From assembly GCA_022772475.1 (NCBI GenBank), contig JALEZQ010000001.1, forward strand, positions 1 through 38,046: a DNA stretch of 38,046 nt. The letters run 5' to 3'. Positions within the stretch are counted from its first letter, which is position 1, and each line of letters begins with the position of its first letter. Of the stretch, positions 7,519 to 16,575 are shown piece after piece. A model generated the notes under the pieces. It was not told the origin of the DNA and did not search any database. It worked only from the letters and a program-made list of their open reading frames with translations. This stretch comes from Bacteroidales bacterium (GTDB taxonomy: Bacteria > Bacteroidota > Bacteroidia > Bacteroidales > Bacteroidaceae). Made by a program: the position numbers and the translations under genes.

Positions 7519-7809
7519 ATGGCATTCATTATCAAACCTCTCGTTACTGAGAAAGTAACGGCTCAGACGGAAAAGAATAACGTTTACTGCTTCGTGGTAA
7601 AACCCCAGGCCAACAAACAGCAGATTCAGGAAGAAGTTGAAGCCCTCTACAACGTCAGCGTTGTAAGCGTCAACACCGTCAACTACGCCGGCAAGAACAA
7701 GAGCCGCTATACCAAGGCTGGTCTGCTGCGCGGCAAAACCAATGCCTTCAAGAAGGCCTACGTAACCCTCAAGAAGGGCGACGTCATTGATTTCTATAGC
7801 AATATCTAA
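7519..7809 (+). CDS. rplW: 50S ribosomal protein L23
   Basis: L23 sits at the polypeptide exit and is the docking point for trigger factor and SRP. The 96-residue protein begins with IIKPLVTEKVTAQTEKNNVY, matching the L23 N-terminal signature. It ends with the extended strand KKAYVTLKKGDVIDFYSNI. It has normal bacterial length. It follows rplD by 17 bp and precedes rplB by 7 bp, in the canonical S10-operon order. Confidence 0.97.
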   Translation: MAFIIKPLVTEKVTAQTEKNNVYCFVVKPQANKQQIQEEVEALYNVSVVSVNTVNYAGKNKSRYTKAGLLRGKTNAFKKAYVTLKKGDVIDFYSNI

Positions 7810-7816
7810 ATAAAAG

Positions 7817-8641
7817 ATGGCAGTACGTAAATTCAAGCCCACAACACCGGGGCAAAGACACAAGGTTATAGGTACGTTCGAAGAAATTACTGCATCCGTA
7901 CCTGAGAAATCTCTCGTTTGCGGCAAAGGTGCAACCGGCGGTCGCAACCATGTCGGCAAGATGACGGTGCGCTACCGTGGCGGCGGCCACAAGCGTCGCT
8001 TCCGCTTCATCGACTTCAAAAGAGAGAAAGACGGTGTTCCCGCTATCGTGAAAACCATCGAGTACGACCCCAACCGCTCGGCTCGTATCGCTCTGCTTTT
8101 CTACGCTGACGGTGAAAAACGTTACATTATCGCTCCCAACGGCCTCAAGGTGGGCATGGAGCTGCTCTCCGGCGCCGATGCTGCACCCGAAATCGGCAAC
8201 ACGCTGCCCCTGAGCGCCATCCCCGTGGGTACCGTTATCCACAACATCGAGCTCCGTCCCGGACAGGGCGCCATCCTCGTTCGTTCGGCCGGCAACTTCG
8301 CCCAGCTCACCTCGCGTGAAGGCGACTACTGCGTTATCAAGCTCCCCTCGGGCGAAACACGCAAAATCCTTTCTGCCTGCAAAGCTACGGTAGGTAGCGT
8401 CGGTAACTCCGATCACGCCCTCGAAAGCTCCGGTAAGGCCGGACGTTCGCGCTGGCTCGGCCGCCGTCCTCACAACCGTGGTGTTGTCATGAACCCCCAC
8501 GATCACCCGATGGGTGGTGGTGAAGGCCGTCAGTCTGGTGGTCATCCCCGTTCGCGTACTGGTCTCTACGCTAAGGGTCTCAAGACAAGAGCCCCCAAGA
8601 AGCAGTCGAACAAGTACATTATTGAAAGACGTAAAAAGTAA
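7817..8641 (+). CDS. rplB: 50S ribosomal protein L2
   Basis: L2 is a core 23S rRNA-binding protein needed for subunit joining and close to the peptidyl-transferase site. The 274-residue product begins [15 protein letters not shown] and contains the conserved [16 protein letters not shown]. Near the C-terminus is [12 protein letters not shown], with the functionally important histidine, followed by the basic tail. Most bacteria have Val in [12 protein letters not shown]; here it is His. Length and position between rplW and rpsS are standard. Confidence 0.98.
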   Translation: MAVRKFKPTTPGQRHKVIGTFEEITASVPEKSLVCGKGATGGRNHVGKMTVRYRGGGHKRRFRFIDFKREKDGVPAIVKTIEYDPNRSARIALLFYADGEKRYIIAPNGLKVGMELLSGADAAPEIGNTLPLSAIPVGTVIHNIELRPGQGAILVRSAGNFAQLTSREGDYCVIKLPSGETRKILSACKATVGSVGNSDHALESSGKAGRSRWLGRRPHNRGVVMNPHDHPMGGGEGRQSGGHPRSRTGLYAKGLKTRAPKKQSNKYIIERRKK

Positions 8642-8667
8642 AAACCTCTTAAAAGAACAGATCACCT

Positions 8668-8937
8668 ATGAGTCGTTCATTGAAAAAAGGTCCGTACATC
8701 GCTGTTTCCCTCGAAAAGAAAATTCTTGCCATGAACGAGAGCGGCAAGAAGAGCGTAGTCAAGACTTGGGCTCGCGCCTCCATGATTTCGCCCGATTTCG
8801 TCGGACACACCGTGGCTGTACACAACGGAAACAAGTTCATCCCCGTGTACGTGACCGAAAATATGGTAGGACACAAGCTCGGCGAGTTCGCACCCACACG
8901 CAAGTTCGGCGGACACGCAGGCAACAAGAAAAAGTAA
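8668..8937 (+). CDS. rpsS: 30S ribosomal protein S19
   Basis: S19 lies in the head of the small subunit with S13 and contacts 16S rRNA and A-site tRNA. The 89-residue protein begins [19 protein letters not shown] and includes [22 protein letters not shown] and [15 protein letters not shown], both hallmark segments. Normal length. Spaced 26 bp from rplB and 40 bp from rplV in the standard order. Confidence 0.97.
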   Translation: MSRSLKKGPYIAVSLEKKILAMNESGKKSVVKTWARASMISPDFVGHTVAVHNGNKFIPVYVTENMVGHKLGEFAPTRKFGGHAGNKKK

Positions 8938-8977
8938 CCCAAGGGTTCAATAGATAATAAAACAAGACACAATATAA

Positions 8978-9370
8978 ATGGGAGCAAGAAAAAGATTAGC
9001 GGCTGCCGCACGTAAGGAAGCCCGCAAGACCCAGTACTTTGCCAAACTGCGAAACGTTCCCTCCTCCCCCCGCAAGATGCGCTACGTCGTTGACCTCGTG
9101 CGCGGCATGGAGGTGAACCGTGCCCTCGGTACGCTCCGTTTCTCTAAGAAGGCCGCCAGCGCCGACGTAGAAAAGGTGCTCCGCTCGGCCATCGCCAACT
9201 GGGAACAGAAAAACGACCGCAAAGCCGAAGACGGCGAATTGTTCATCACCAAGATTTTCGTTGACGAAGGCGTCACCCTCAAGCGCATGCGCCCCGCACC
9301 TCAGGGCCGCGGCTACCGCATCCGCAAGCGCTCGAATCACGTCACCATCTTCGTGGACACCAAAAACTAA
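8978..9370 (+). CDS. rplV: 50S ribosomal protein L22
   Basis: L22 binds all domains of 23S rRNA, and its long beta-hairpin forms part of the exit-tunnel constriction where macrolides act. The 130-residue protein has [18 protein letters not shown] near the N-terminus. The hairpin region toward the C-terminus reads [20 protein letters not shown]. It is slightly longer than the E. coli protein because of a basic N-terminal extension ([16 protein letters not shown]), which is common in Bacteroidetes. It precedes rpsC by 17 bp. Confidence 0.97.
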   Translation: MGARKRLAAAARKEARKTQYFAKLRNVPSSPRKMRYVVDLVRGMEVNRALGTLRFSKKAASADVEKVLRSAIANWEQKNDRKAEDGELFITKIFVDEGVTLKRMRPAPQGRGYRIRKRSNHVTIFVDTKN

Positions 9371-9387
9371 TGATTAATTGATTAAGT

Positions 9388-10119
9388 ATGGGACAAAAAG
9401 TCAATCCTATAAGTAACCGTCTCGGCATCATCCGCGGCTGGGATTCCAACTGGTATGGTGGTTCCAACTTCGGAGACAACATTCTTGAGGACAGCAAAAT
9501 CCGCAAGTACCTCGATGCACGCCTTGCCAAGGCCAGCGTTTCGCGCATCGTCATCGAACGTACCCCCAAACTCATCACGATTACCGTTTGCACCTCGCGC
9601 CCGGGCCTCATCATTGGTAAAGGTGGTCAGGAAGTGGACAAGCTCAAGGAAGAGCTCAAAAAGGTCACCGACAAGGACGTTCAGATCAACATCTTTGAGG
9701 TGAAGCGCCCCGACCTCGACGCCAACATCGTCGGCAAGAACATCGCTCGCCAGCTCGAAGGCAAGATTGCCTATCGCCGTGCCGTCAAGCTCGCCATCGC
9801 CAACGCCATGCACGCCGGTGCAGAAGGTATCAAGGTGCAGATTTGCGGACGTCTGAACGGCGCCGAAATGGCACGCAAGGAAATGTACAAGGAAGGCCGT
9901 ACGCCCCTCCACACCTTCCGCGCCGACATCGACTACTGCCAGACCGAAGCACTCACCAAGGTAGGTATCCTCGGTATCAAGGTGTGGATCTGCCGCGGCG
10001 AAGTGTATGGCAAGCGTGACCTCGCACCCAACTTCACCCCCGAGAAGGAAACCGGTCGCAACTTCGGCAATGGTGGCAATAACCGCCGCTTCCGCCAAAA
10101 GAGAAACAACAACCGCTAA
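9388..10119 (+). CDS. rpsC: 30S ribosomal protein S3
   Basis: S3 forms the mRNA entry channel of the small subunit, with S4 and S5. The 243-residue protein starts [20 protein letters not shown]. It contains a KH RNA-binding segment ([18 protein letters not shown], about residues 73-90) and a C-terminal domain with [19 protein letters not shown] and [14 protein letters not shown] short Asn/Arg-rich tail ends the chain. Normal length, in the standard operon position. Confidence 0.98.
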   Translation: MGQKVNPISNRLGIIRGWDSNWYGGSNFGDNILEDSKIRKYLDARLAKASVSRIVIERTPKLITITVCTSRPGLIIGKGGQEVDKLKEELKKVTDKDVQINIFEVKRPDLDANIVGKNIARQLEGKIAYRRAVKLAIANAMHAGAEGIKVQICGRLNGAEMARKEMYKEGRTPLHTFRADIDYCQTEALTKVGILGIKVWICRGEVYGKRDLAPNFTPEKETGRNFGNGGNNRRFRQKRNNNR

Positions 10120-10140
10120 TCACACAAGAGTTAGAGTATT

Positions 10141-10566
10141 ATGCTTCAACCGAAAAGAACCAAATACAGAAGACCGCAAAAAGGACGCTGCAAAGGCAAC
10201 GCCCAGCGCGGCAACCAACTCGCCTTCGGCAGCTTCGGCATCAAGAGCCTCGATACACACTGGCTCACCGGACGCCAGATCGAAGCCGCACGTATCGCCA
10301 TGACGCGCTACATGCAGCGTGAAGGCCAGAGCTGGATTCGCATCTTCCCCGACAAACCCATCACCAAGAAGCCTGCTGACGTGCGTATGGGTAAGGGTAA
10401 GGGTGACCCCGTAGGCTACGTGTTCCCCATTACCCCCGGACGCATCATCTTCGAAATCGAAGGCGTGCCCTTCGCAGTGGCTAAAGAAGCCCTCCGCCTG
10501 GCTGCCCAGAAACTTCCTGTCACCACCAAATTCGTTGTCCGTCACGACTACGACCAAAACGCTTGA
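10141..10566 (+). CDS. rplP: 50S ribosomal protein L16
   Basis: L16 binds near the A site and helps position tRNA. The 141-residue protein begins [16 protein letters not shown] and has the conserved [20 protein letters not shown] stretch. [16 protein letters not shown] follows. Only two bases separate its stop from the rpmC ATG, so the pair is tightly coupled. Confidence 0.97.
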   Translation: MLQPKRTKYRRPQKGRCKGNAQRGNQLAFGSFGIKSLDTHWLTGRQIEAARIAMTRYMQREGQSWIRIFPDKPITKKPADVRMGKGKGDPVGYVFPITPGRIIFEIEGVPFAVAKEALRLAAQKLPVTTKFVVRHDYDQNA

Positions 10567-10568
10567 TT

Positions 10569-10763
10569 ATGAAGATCGCAGAAATTAGAGAGATTCCCGC
10601 AAACGAGCTGGCTGAACGCTGCGAAGCCGAGGTGGCCAAGTACCAGCAGATGCTCCTCAACCACAGCATCTCGCCCATGCAGAATCATGCCGAAATCAAA
10701 GCCACGCGCCGTACCATCGCTAAGATGAAGACGGTGTTGCGCGAAAATGAACTGAACAAATAA
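10569..10763 (+). CDS. rpmC: 50S ribosomal protein L29
   Basis: L29 is a small helical protein at the exit-tunnel rim beside L23. The start is set at the ATG at 10569 (MKIAEIREIPANELAER). An in-frame TTG two codons earlier would overlap rplP and is less likely. The 64-residue helical-hairpin protein keeps the usual pattern of an LLNHSISPMQNHAEIKATRR-like turn followed by a second helix. It lies in the standard place between rplP and rpsQ. Confidence 0.95.
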   Translation: MKIAEIREIPANELAERCEAEVAKYQQMLLNHSISPMQNHAEIKATRRTIAKMKTVLRENELNK

Positions 10764-10775
10764 ACCACGGTACGG

Positions 10776-11033
10776 ATGGAAGCTAGAAATTTAAGAAAAA
10801 CAAGACAGGGTGTCGTAATCAGCACCAAGATGGATAAGACCATCGTCGTGGCTGCCAAATTCAAGGAGAAACACCCCATTTACGGCAAATTCATCTCCAA
10901 GACCAAAAAGTTTCATGTTCACGACGAGAAGAACGAATGCAACGTGGGCGACACGGTGGCTATCATGGAAACCCGTCCTCTGAGCAAAACCAAGCGTTGG
11001 AGAGTCATTGAAATCGTAGAAAGAGCTAAGTAA
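10776..11033 (+). CDS. rpsQ: 30S ribosomal protein S17
   Basis: S17 is a primary 16S rRNA-binding protein with an OB fold. The 85-residue product starts [20 protein letters not shown]. It shows [19 protein letters not shown] and [21 protein letters not shown], the family hallmarks. Normal length. It is followed after 3 bp by rplN. Confidence 0.97.
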   Translation: MEARNLRKTRQGVVISTKMDKTIVVAAKFKEKHPIYGKFISKTKKFHVHDEKNECNVGDTVAIMETRPLSKTKRWRVIEIVERAK

Positions 11034-11036
11034 TTT

Positions 11037-11402
11037 ATGATACAGACTGAGTCCAGACTTACCGTAGCCGACAACAGCGGTGCCCGCGAGGCACTCTGCA
11101 TCCGCGTACTGGGCGGCACTCGCCGCCGCTACGCCTCTGTAGGCGATGTGATCGTCGTCTCTGTCAAGAGCGTCATCCCCTCGAGTGATATTAAGAAAGG
11201 TGCCGTGTCCAAGGCACTCATCGTCCGCACGAAGAAGGAAATCCGTCGCCCCGACGGCTCCTACATCCGCTTCGACGACAATGCCTGCGTCCTTCTCAAC
11301 AATGCCGGCGAAATCCGCGGCAGCCGTATCTTCGGCCCCGTAGCACGCGAACTCCGCGCCGTCAACATGAAGGTCGTTTCCCTGGCACCCGAGGTTCTTT
11401 AA
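11037..11402 (+). CDS. rplN: 50S ribosomal protein L14
   Basis: L14 lies at the subunit interface and takes part in intersubunit bridges; RsfS binds it to silence ribosomes. The 121-residue protein begins [18 protein letters not shown] and contains [18 protein letters not shown] and [10 protein letters not shown] near the end. Length and sequence are typical. Spaced 3 bp from rpsQ and 25 bp from rplX. Confidence 0.98.
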   Translation: MIQTESRLTVADNSGAREALCIRVLGGTRRRYASVGDVIVVSVKSVIPSSDIKKGAVSKALIVRTKKEIRRPDGSYIRFDDNACVLLNNAGEIRGSRIFGPVARELRAVNMKVVSLAPEVL

Positions 11403-11427
11403 TCCAGTAAAACGTACATTTACAGTA

Positions 11428-11748
11428 ATGGCTAAATTACATATCAAATCAGGCGATACCGTTTACGTAAACGCTGGCGAAGACAAGGGCAAAACCGGAA
11501 AGGTGCTCAAAGTGCTCGTTGACAAGCAGCGCGCCATCGTAGAGGGCGTCAACTTCGTAACGAAAAGCAAGAAGCCCTCGGCACAGAACCCGCAAGGTGG
11601 CATCGTCAAGATGGAAGCACCCATCCACATTTCCAACCTCAACCCCGTAGATCCCAAAACCGGCAAACCCACGCGTATCGGCCGCCGTAAAAACGACGAT
11701 GGCAAACTCGTGCGCTACGCCAAAAAATCAGGAGAGGAGATTAAGTAA
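11428..11748 (+). CDS. rplX: 50S ribosomal protein L24
   Basis: L24 starts 50S assembly by binding the 5' domain of 23S rRNA. The 106-residue protein has a KOW domain at the N-terminus ([20 protein letters not shown]), then [21 protein letters not shown] and [19 protein letters not shown]. The last base of its stop is the A of the rplE start codon, so the two genes overlap by 1 bp and are probably coupled. Confidence 0.97.
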   Translation: MAKLHIKSGDTVYVNAGEDKGKTGKVLKVLVDKQRAIVEGVNFVTKSKKPSAQNPQGGIVKMEAPIHISNLNPVDPKTGKPTRIGRRKNDDGKLVRYAKKSGEEIK

Positions 11749-12305
11749 TGAGTAACACAGCAAGTCTCAAACAAGAATACAAAGAGCGCATCGCACCCGC
11801 GCTGATGAAGCAGTTCAACTACTCGTCGGCCATGCAAATCCCCGTGCTCAAGAAGATTGTCATCAACCAGGGCTTGGGTATCGCTACCGCTGACAAGAAA
11901 ATCATCGACGTAGCCATCAACGAACTCACCAGCATCACCGGACAGAAGGCTGTCGCAACCGTTTCCCGCAAGGACGTGTCGAACTTCAAGCTCCGTAAGA
12001 AAATGCCCATCGGCGTACGCGTCACCCTCCGCCGCGAACGTATGTACGAGTTCCTCGAGAAGCTCATCCGCGTAGCACTGCCCCGTATCCGCGACTTCAA
12101 AGGTATCGAAAGCAAGTTTGATGGCCGTGGCAACTACACCCTCGGCATTCAGGAGCAGATCATCTTCCCCGAAATCAACATCGACACCATTGACCGCCTC
12201 CTCGGTATGAACATCACCTTCGTGACCACAGCTCCTACCGACGAAGAAGGTTACGCTCTCCTCAAAGAGTTCGGACTGCCCTTCAAGAACGCTAACAACA
12301 AATAA
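11748..12305 (+). CDS. rplE: 50S ribosomal protein L5
   Basis: L5 binds 5S rRNA and the P-site tRNA side of the central protuberance. The 185-residue protein has [17 protein letters not shown], then KIVINQGLG and [20 protein letters not shown]. The conserved C-terminal [17 protein letters not shown] follows. Normal length. Overlaps rplX by 1 bp and precedes rpsN by 6 bp. Confidence 0.98.
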   Translation: MSNTASLKQEYKERIAPALMKQFNYSSAMQIPVLKKIVINQGLGIATADKKIIDVAINELTSITGQKAVATVSRKDVSNFKLRKKMPIGVRVTLRRERMYEFLEKLIRVALPRIRDFKGIESKFDGRGNYTLGIQEQIIFPEINIDTIDRLLGMNITFVTTAPTDEEGYALLKEFGLPFKNANNK

Positions 12306-12311
12306 GTAGAT

Positions 12312-12614
12312 ATGGCAAAAGAATCTATGAAGGCTCGCGAAGTGAAAAGAGCCAAACTCGTTGCCAAGTATGCTGCAAAACGCGCCGCTCTCAAGGAAAT
12401 CGTAAACAAGAGCAACGATCCCGTTGAGGCTTACGAGGCCGCACGCAAACTTCAGGCTATCCCCAAGAACGCCAACCCCATCCGCCTGCACAACCGCTGC
12501 AAGATCACGGGACGTCCCAAAGGCTACATCCGCCTCTTCGGCCTCTCCCGTATCCAGTTCCGCGAAATGGCATCGAGCGGCCTCATCCCCGGCGTAAAGA
12601 AGGCCAGCTGGTAA
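12312..12614 (+). CDS. rpsN: 30S ribosomal protein S14, zinc-free long form
   Basis: S14 is a small-subunit head protein beside S3 and S19. The 100-residue protein is the long C-minus type. Where the short zinc form has two CxxC pairs, this one reads [20 protein letters not shown], with a single Cys. The C-terminus [18 protein letters not shown] is typical. A zinc-free S14 needs no replacement paralogue under zinc limitation. The gap to rpsH (81 bp) is the longest inside this part of the operon and carries a small hairpin. Confidence 0.97.
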   Translation: MAKESMKAREVKRAKLVAKYAAKRAALKEIVNKSNDPVEAYEAARKLQAIPKNANPIRLHNRCKITGRPKGYIRLFGLSRIQFREMASSGLIPGVKKASW

Positions 12615-12663
12615 GCCAACGCAAACCCTCAAGTGGAACAACAAAACAATTCCTTTAATATTG

Positions 12664-12678
12664 TCGGGGCAGCCCCGA
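12664..12678 (+). other. Small GC hairpin between rpsN and rpsH
   Basis: TCGGGG and CCCCGA, separated by three bases, form a short stem in the 81-bp rpsN-rpsH gap. No T-run follows directly (TTAATTA does). It could mark RNA processing or weak attenuation, or have no role. Confidence 0.35.
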
Positions 12679-12695
12679 TTAATTAAACCAATTTT

Positions 12696-13091
12696 ATGAC
12701 TGATCCTATAGCAGATTATCTGACTCGGTTGCGCAACGCCATCCAGGCTAAGCACCGTGTGGTCGAAGTGCCCGCTTCAAACCTCAAGAAGGACATCACC
12801 AAGATCCTCTTCGAGAAGGGCTACATCCTCAACTTCAAGTTTGAGGAAGATGGCCCCCAGGGTACCATCAAAATCGCTCTGAAGTATCACCCCCAGAGCA
12901 AAGTCAGCGCCATCAAGAGCCTGACCCGCGTATCCACCCCCGGTATGCGTAAGTACACCGGCTACCGCGATATGCCCAGAGTAATTAACGGTCTTGGTAT
13001 CGCCATCATCTCCACCTCCAAGGGCGTGATGACGGACAAAGAGGCTGCCGAACTCAAAATCGGCGGCGAAGTGTTGTGCTACGTTTACTAA
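12696..13091 (+). CDS. rpsH: 30S ribosomal protein S8
   Basis: S8 is a primary binder of the 16S central domain and, in enterobacteria, represses the spc operon. The 131-residue protein begins MTDPIADYLTRLRNAIQAKH. It ends with GLGIAIISTSKGVMTDKEAA and GGEVLCYVY, the RNA-binding C-terminal signature. Length is normal. The following gene, rplF, starts 17 bp on, behind GAGGAGG, an unusually good Shine-Dalgarno sequence for this phylum. Confidence 0.98.
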   Translation: MTDPIADYLTRLRNAIQAKHRVVEVPASNLKKDITKILFEKGYILNFKFEEDGPQGTIKIALKYHPQSKVSAIKSLTRVSTPGMRKYTGYRDMPRVINGLGIAIISTSKGVMTDKEAAELKIGGEVLCYVY

Positions 13092-13108
13092 TCGAGGAGG
13101 AATAAAGT

Positions 13109-13678
13109 ATGTCTAGAATAGGTAAATTGCCGATTAACATCCCTGCCGGAGTCAACGTGACTCTGAAGGATAATGTAGTGTCCGTAAAAGGACCGAAGGG
13201 TGAGTTGTCCCAGGCCATCCATCCCTCCATCATCGTAAACATCGAAAACAACGAGATTACGTTCTCAATCGACGAAAGCAACGACTCCGTTGACAACAAG
13301 CAGAAGCAGGCATTCCACGGCCTCTACCGCGCACTGGTCAACAACATGGTGGTCGGCGTAAGCACGGGCTACAAGAAGGAACTCGAACTCGTCGGTGTGG
13401 GTTACCGCGTATCGAACCAGGGCAACCTTATGGAGTTCGCCCTCGGCTTCACCCACAGCATCTTCCTCCAGCTCCCCAGCGAAATCAAGGTTGAGACGAA
13501 AACCGAAAGAAACAAGAACCCGTATATTTGCCTTGAGTCCTGCGACAAGCAACTCCTGGGACTTGTGTGCGCAAAAATTCGTTCTTTCCGCAAGCCCGAA
13601 CCTTACAAGGGCAAGGGTATCCTGTTCCTCGGCGAGCAGATCCGCAGAAAGTCCGGCAAGTCTGCAGGTGCTAAGTAA
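13109..13678 (+). CDS. rplF: 50S ribosomal protein L6
   Basis: L6 lies near the factor-binding site of the large subunit. The 189-residue protein is two repeats of the L6 fold. It begins MSRIGKLPINIPAGVNVTLK, contains VSVKGPKGELSQ, and has a C-terminal KPEPYKGKGILFLGEQIRRK, the family signature. GAGGAGG at 13094-13100 lies 8 bp before the ATG. Such a strong Shine-Dalgarno sequence is rare in Bacteroidetes genes. Confidence 0.98.
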   Translation: MSRIGKLPINIPAGVNVTLKDNVVSVKGPKGELSQAIHPSIIVNIENNEITFSIDESNDSVDNKQKQAFHGLYRALVNNMVVGVSTGYKKELELVGVGYRVSNQGNLMEFALGFTHSIFLQLPSEIKVETKTERNKNPYICLESCDKQLLGLVCAKIRSFRKPEPYKGKGILFLGEQIRRKSGKSAGAK

Positions 13679-13696
13679 TTTTAAGACGATAAGATT

Positions 13697-14041
13697 ATGA
13701 CTACGAAAAAAGAACAGCGTCGCATCAAAATCAAATATCGGGTACGCAATAAAATCTCTGGCACTGCCGAGTGCCCCCGCTTGACTGTATTCCGCAGCAA
13801 CAAGCAAATCTACGTTCAGATCATCAACGACGAAACCGCTTCTACTCTGGTAGCAGCATCGTCGCTCGGTATGGAAGCCATGCCCAAGAAGGAGCAGGCT
13901 GCCAAGGTCGGTGAGGCCATCGCCAAGAAGGCCCTCGAAGCCGGCATCACCAAGGTGGTTTTCGACCGTAATGGCTATCTCTATCATGGCCGCGTAAAAG
14001 AAGTTGCAGACGGCGCCCGTAACGGCGGACTTAAATTCTAA
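13697..14041 (+). CDS. rplR: 50S ribosomal protein L18
   Basis: L18 carries 5S rRNA into the central protuberance together with L5. The 114-residue product has the basic N-terminus [20 protein letters not shown], the conserved [18 protein letters not shown], and a C-terminal [20 protein letters not shown]. Normal length. It is followed by rpsE after 5 bp. Confidence 0.97.
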   Translation: MTTKKEQRRIKIKYRVRNKISGTAECPRLTVFRSNKQIYVQIINDETASTLVAASSLGMEAMPKKEQAAKVGEAIAKKALEAGITKVVFDRNGYLYHGRVKEVADGARNGGLKF

Positions 14042-14046
14042 TCGAT

Positions 14047-14553
14047 ATGGCAAACAGAGTAAATGTGAATAGCGAAGAACTGAAAGATAGACTCGTTGCT
14101 ATCAATCGTGTAGTTAAAGTCACCAAGGGTGGTCGTACCTTTACTTTCGCCGCCATCGTTGTAGTTGGCGACGGTAAGGGCGTTATCGGTTACGGTCTGG
14201 GTAAGGCCGGCGAAGTTACCGCCGCCATCGCCAAGGGCGTAGAAGCCGCCAAGAAGAACCTCGTCAAGGTGCCCGTCATCAACGGCACCGTGCCTCACGA
14301 GCAGGCTGCCCGCTTCGGCGGCGCCGAGGTTATCATCCTCCCCGCTTCCGAAGGTACCGGTGTGGTAGCCGGCGGCGCTATGCGTGCCGTGCTCGAGAGC
14401 GTCGGTATCAAGGACGTGCTGGCCAAGTCGAAGGGTTCGTCCAACCCCCACAACCTGGTTAAGGCTACCATCAATGCGCTCGCCGAAATGCGCGACGCAC
14501 GCACCGTGGCCCAGCACCGTGGTATTTCTATGGAAAAAGTATTCAGAGGATAA
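14047..14553 (+). CDS. rpsE: 30S ribosomal protein S5
   Basis: S5 acts in decoding accuracy and forms part of the mRNA entry site. The 168-residue protein has the N-terminal double-stranded-RNA-binding-like domain with [20 protein letters not shown] and [15 protein letters not shown]. The C-terminal domain carries [19 protein letters not shown] and [18 protein letters not shown]. Normal length and position. It is followed after 6 bp by rpmD. Confidence 0.98.
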   Translation: MANRVNVNSEELKDRLVAINRVVKVTKGGRTFTFAAIVVVGDGKGVIGYGLGKAGEVTAAIAKGVEAAKKNLVKVPVINGTVPHEQAARFGGAEVIILPASEGTGVVAGGAMRAVLESVGIKDVLAKSKGSSNPHNLVKATINALAEMRDARTVAQHRGISMEKVFRG

Positions 14554-14559
14554 AGCACT

Positions 14560-14736
14560 ATGGCAACGATAAAGATTAAGCAAACCAAGAGCCGCATCGG
14601 CGCTCCCAAAGACCAGAAGCGTACCCTCGATGCGCTCGGCCTTACCAAGATGAACCGCGTGGTGGAAAAGGAAGACTCTCCCGCCATTCAGGGTATGATC
14701 AGAAAGGTGCGTCACCTGGTAACCATCGTCGACTAA
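14560..14736 (+). CDS. rpmD: 50S ribosomal protein L30
   Basis: This short gene of 58 codons reads MATIKIKQTKSRIGAPKDQK at the start and RKVRHLVTIVD at the end, with TLDALGLTKMNRVVEKED in the middle. That matches the complete bacterial L30 fold. L30 is a small large-subunit protein that binds 23S rRNA. It begins 6 bp after rpsE and ends 25 bp before rplO, its usual place. It is easily missed because of its size, but the match covers its whole length. Confidence 0.96.
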   Translation: MATIKIKQTKSRIGAPKDQKRTLDALGLTKMNRVVEKEDSPAIQGMIRKVRHLVTIVD

Positions 14737-14761
14737 TTAACACAAACAAGTCATTACAGTC

Positions 14762-15208
14762 ATGAAACTTCATAATTTAAAGCCTGCTGCAGGTTCCACG
14801 CAGTCTCGCAAGCGTATCGGTCGCGGTCCCGGTTCGGGTATGGGCGGCACGTCAACGCGCGGTCACAAGGGTGCCAAGCAGCGCTCGGGTTATAGCAAGA
14901 AAGTAGGCTTCGAAGGCGGTCAGATGCCTCTGCAGCGCCGTCTGCCGAAGTTCGGCTTCAACAATATCAACCGTGTTGAATACAAGGCAATCAACATCTC
15001 TACCCTCCAGTCGCTGGCCGAGGCACGCAACCTCACCAAGATTGGCATCGACGAGATGGTTGCTGCCGGCTTTATCTCCAGCAAGCAGCTGGTGAAGATT
15101 CTCGGCAACGGTGAACTTTCTGCTAAGCTCGACGTTCAGGCTCACGCTTTCTCGAAGAGCGCTGAGGCTGCCATTACCGCCGCTGGTGGTACGGCTACCA
15201 AAATCTAA
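14762..15208 (+). CDS. rplO: 50S ribosomal protein L15
   Basis: L15 is a late-assembly protein of the large subunit core. The 148-residue protein has the Gly/Arg-rich, extended N-terminal arm (RKRIGRGPGSGMGGTSTRGH, then KGAKQRSGYSKK) that penetrates rRNA. GFEGGQMPLQRRLPKFGF follows, then a globular C-terminal half. Length is typical. It precedes secY by 17 bp, the classic spc-operon junction. Confidence 0.97.
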   Translation: MKLHNLKPAAGSTQSRKRIGRGPGSGMGGTSTRGHKGAKQRSGYSKKVGFEGGQMPLQRRLPKFGFNNINRVEYKAINISTLQSLAEARNLTKIGIDEMVAAGFISSKQLVKILGNGELSAKLDVQAHAFSKSAEAAITAAGGTATKI

Positions 15209-15225
15209 TAAAGTCTCTTCTTTCA

Positions 15226-16560
15226 ATGAAAAAAATAATCGAGACTGTCAAGAATATCTGGAGAATTGAGGATTTGAAATCTCGAATCCTCATCACTCTC
15301 CTCTTCGTGACCATTTACCGCTTCGGCTCGCAGATTGTGCTGCCGGGCGTAGATGCCAACGCCTTGACAGAAATGCAAAACCAGACCAAGGACGGCCTGA
15401 TGTCGCTGCTGGACATGTTCTCGGGTGGTGCCTTCTCTAACGCGTCTATCTTCGCGTTGGGTATCATGCCCTACATCTCGGCATCGATTGTCATCCAGCT
15501 CCTGGCCGTTGCAGTTCCGTATTTCCAGAAGATGCAGCGTGAAGGAGAGAGTGGCCGCCGCAAGATTAACCAGTACACGCGAATGCTGACCATAGCCATC
15601 CTCGTGTTTCAGGCTCCGGCCTATCTGGTCAATCTTCACAACACCTCGGGCGGTGCCCTGACCTACGGCTTTAACAGTTGGTTCATTATCTCCTCCACAA
15701 TCATTCTTGCCGCCGGCAGTATGTTCATCCTTTGGCTGGGTGAGCGTATCACGGACAAGGGTGTCGGCAACGGTGTATCGCTCATCATCATGATTGGTAT
15801 CATCGCCCGTCTGCCCGAATCCATCGGTCAGGAATTTGTCACTGCTCTTTCGGCCAGTGAAGGTGGCGGTCTCGTGAAGTTCCTTATTGAGATTGTTGCT
15901 CTGCTCTTCGTCATGGCGCTTGCCATCATCCTGGTCAAGGCAACCCGCAAGGTGCCTGTTCAGTATGCCAAGCGTGTCGAGGGCGGCAAGCAGTTCGGTG
16001 GTGCACGCCAGTACATCCCCCTCAAGCTGTTTGCAGCCAACGTGATGCCTATCATCTTTGCACAGGCCATCATGTTCATCCCCATGGTCATCGCTTCCAG
16101 CTCCGGTGCTGAAGGTGGCATTTGGATGAGTTTCCGCGACCACACCAGCATCGTCTATAACATCGTGCTCGTGACGCTCATCATTGCCTTCACCTACTTC
16201 TACACCGCCATCACGCTCAACCCCGTGCAGATGGCAGAAGACATGAAGCGCAACAACGGCTTTATCCCCGGCGTCAAGCCCGGCAAGGCCACGGCCGACT
16301 ATCTCGACAACGTCATGTCGCACCTCCTGCTCCCCGGCTCGCTGTTCATCGCCCTCATCGCCATCATGCCCGCTTTCGCCAGCATCTTCGGCATCAGCCA
16401 GGGCTTTGCCCAGTTCTTCGGCGGTACGTCGCTCCTCATCCTCGTGGGTGTGGTGCTCGACACACTGCAGCAGATTAACAGCCATCTGCTCGTGCGCCGT
16501 TACGACGGTCTGCTCAATGCAGGTCATGTACGCACACGTTCCAACGTGAACGCCTATTGA
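15226..16560 (+). CDS. secY: Protein translocase subunit SecY
   Basis: SecY is the channel of the inner-membrane Sec translocon, working with SecE, SecG, SecA and the ribosome. The 444-residue protein has ten predicted membrane segments. The N-terminal signature TIYRFGSQIVLPGVDANAL precedes the plug region. The cytoplasmic loop with RRKINQYTRMLTIAI and the KVPVQYAKR segment before TM6-7 are present. The C-terminal DTLQQINSHLLVRRYDGLL is the SecA/ribosome contact loop. Length is normal. It is co-transcribed with the r-proteins, which ties translocon supply to ribosome supply. Confidence 0.98.
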   Translation: MKKIIETVKNIWRIEDLKSRILITLLFVTIYRFGSQIVLPGVDANALTEMQNQTKDGLMSLLDMFSGGAFSNASIFALGIMPYISASIVIQLLAVAVPYFQKMQREGESGRRKINQYTRMLTIAILVFQAPAYLVNLHNTSGGALTYGFNSWFIISSTIILAAGSMFILWLGERITDKGVGNGVSLIIMIGIIARLPESIGQEFVTALSASEGGGLVKFLIEIVALLFVMALAIILVKATRKVPVQYAKRVEGGKQFGGARQYIPLKLFAANVMPIIFAQAIMFIPMVIASSSGAEGGIWMSFRDHTSIVYNIVLVTLIIAFTYFYTAITLNPVQMAEDMKRNNGFIPGVKPGKATADYLDNVMSHLLLPGSLFIALIAIMPAFASIFGISQGFAQFFGGTSLLILVGVVLDTLQQINSHLLVRRYDGLLNAGHVRTRSNVNAY

Positions 16561-16575
16561 ACCTGACAGGGCACG

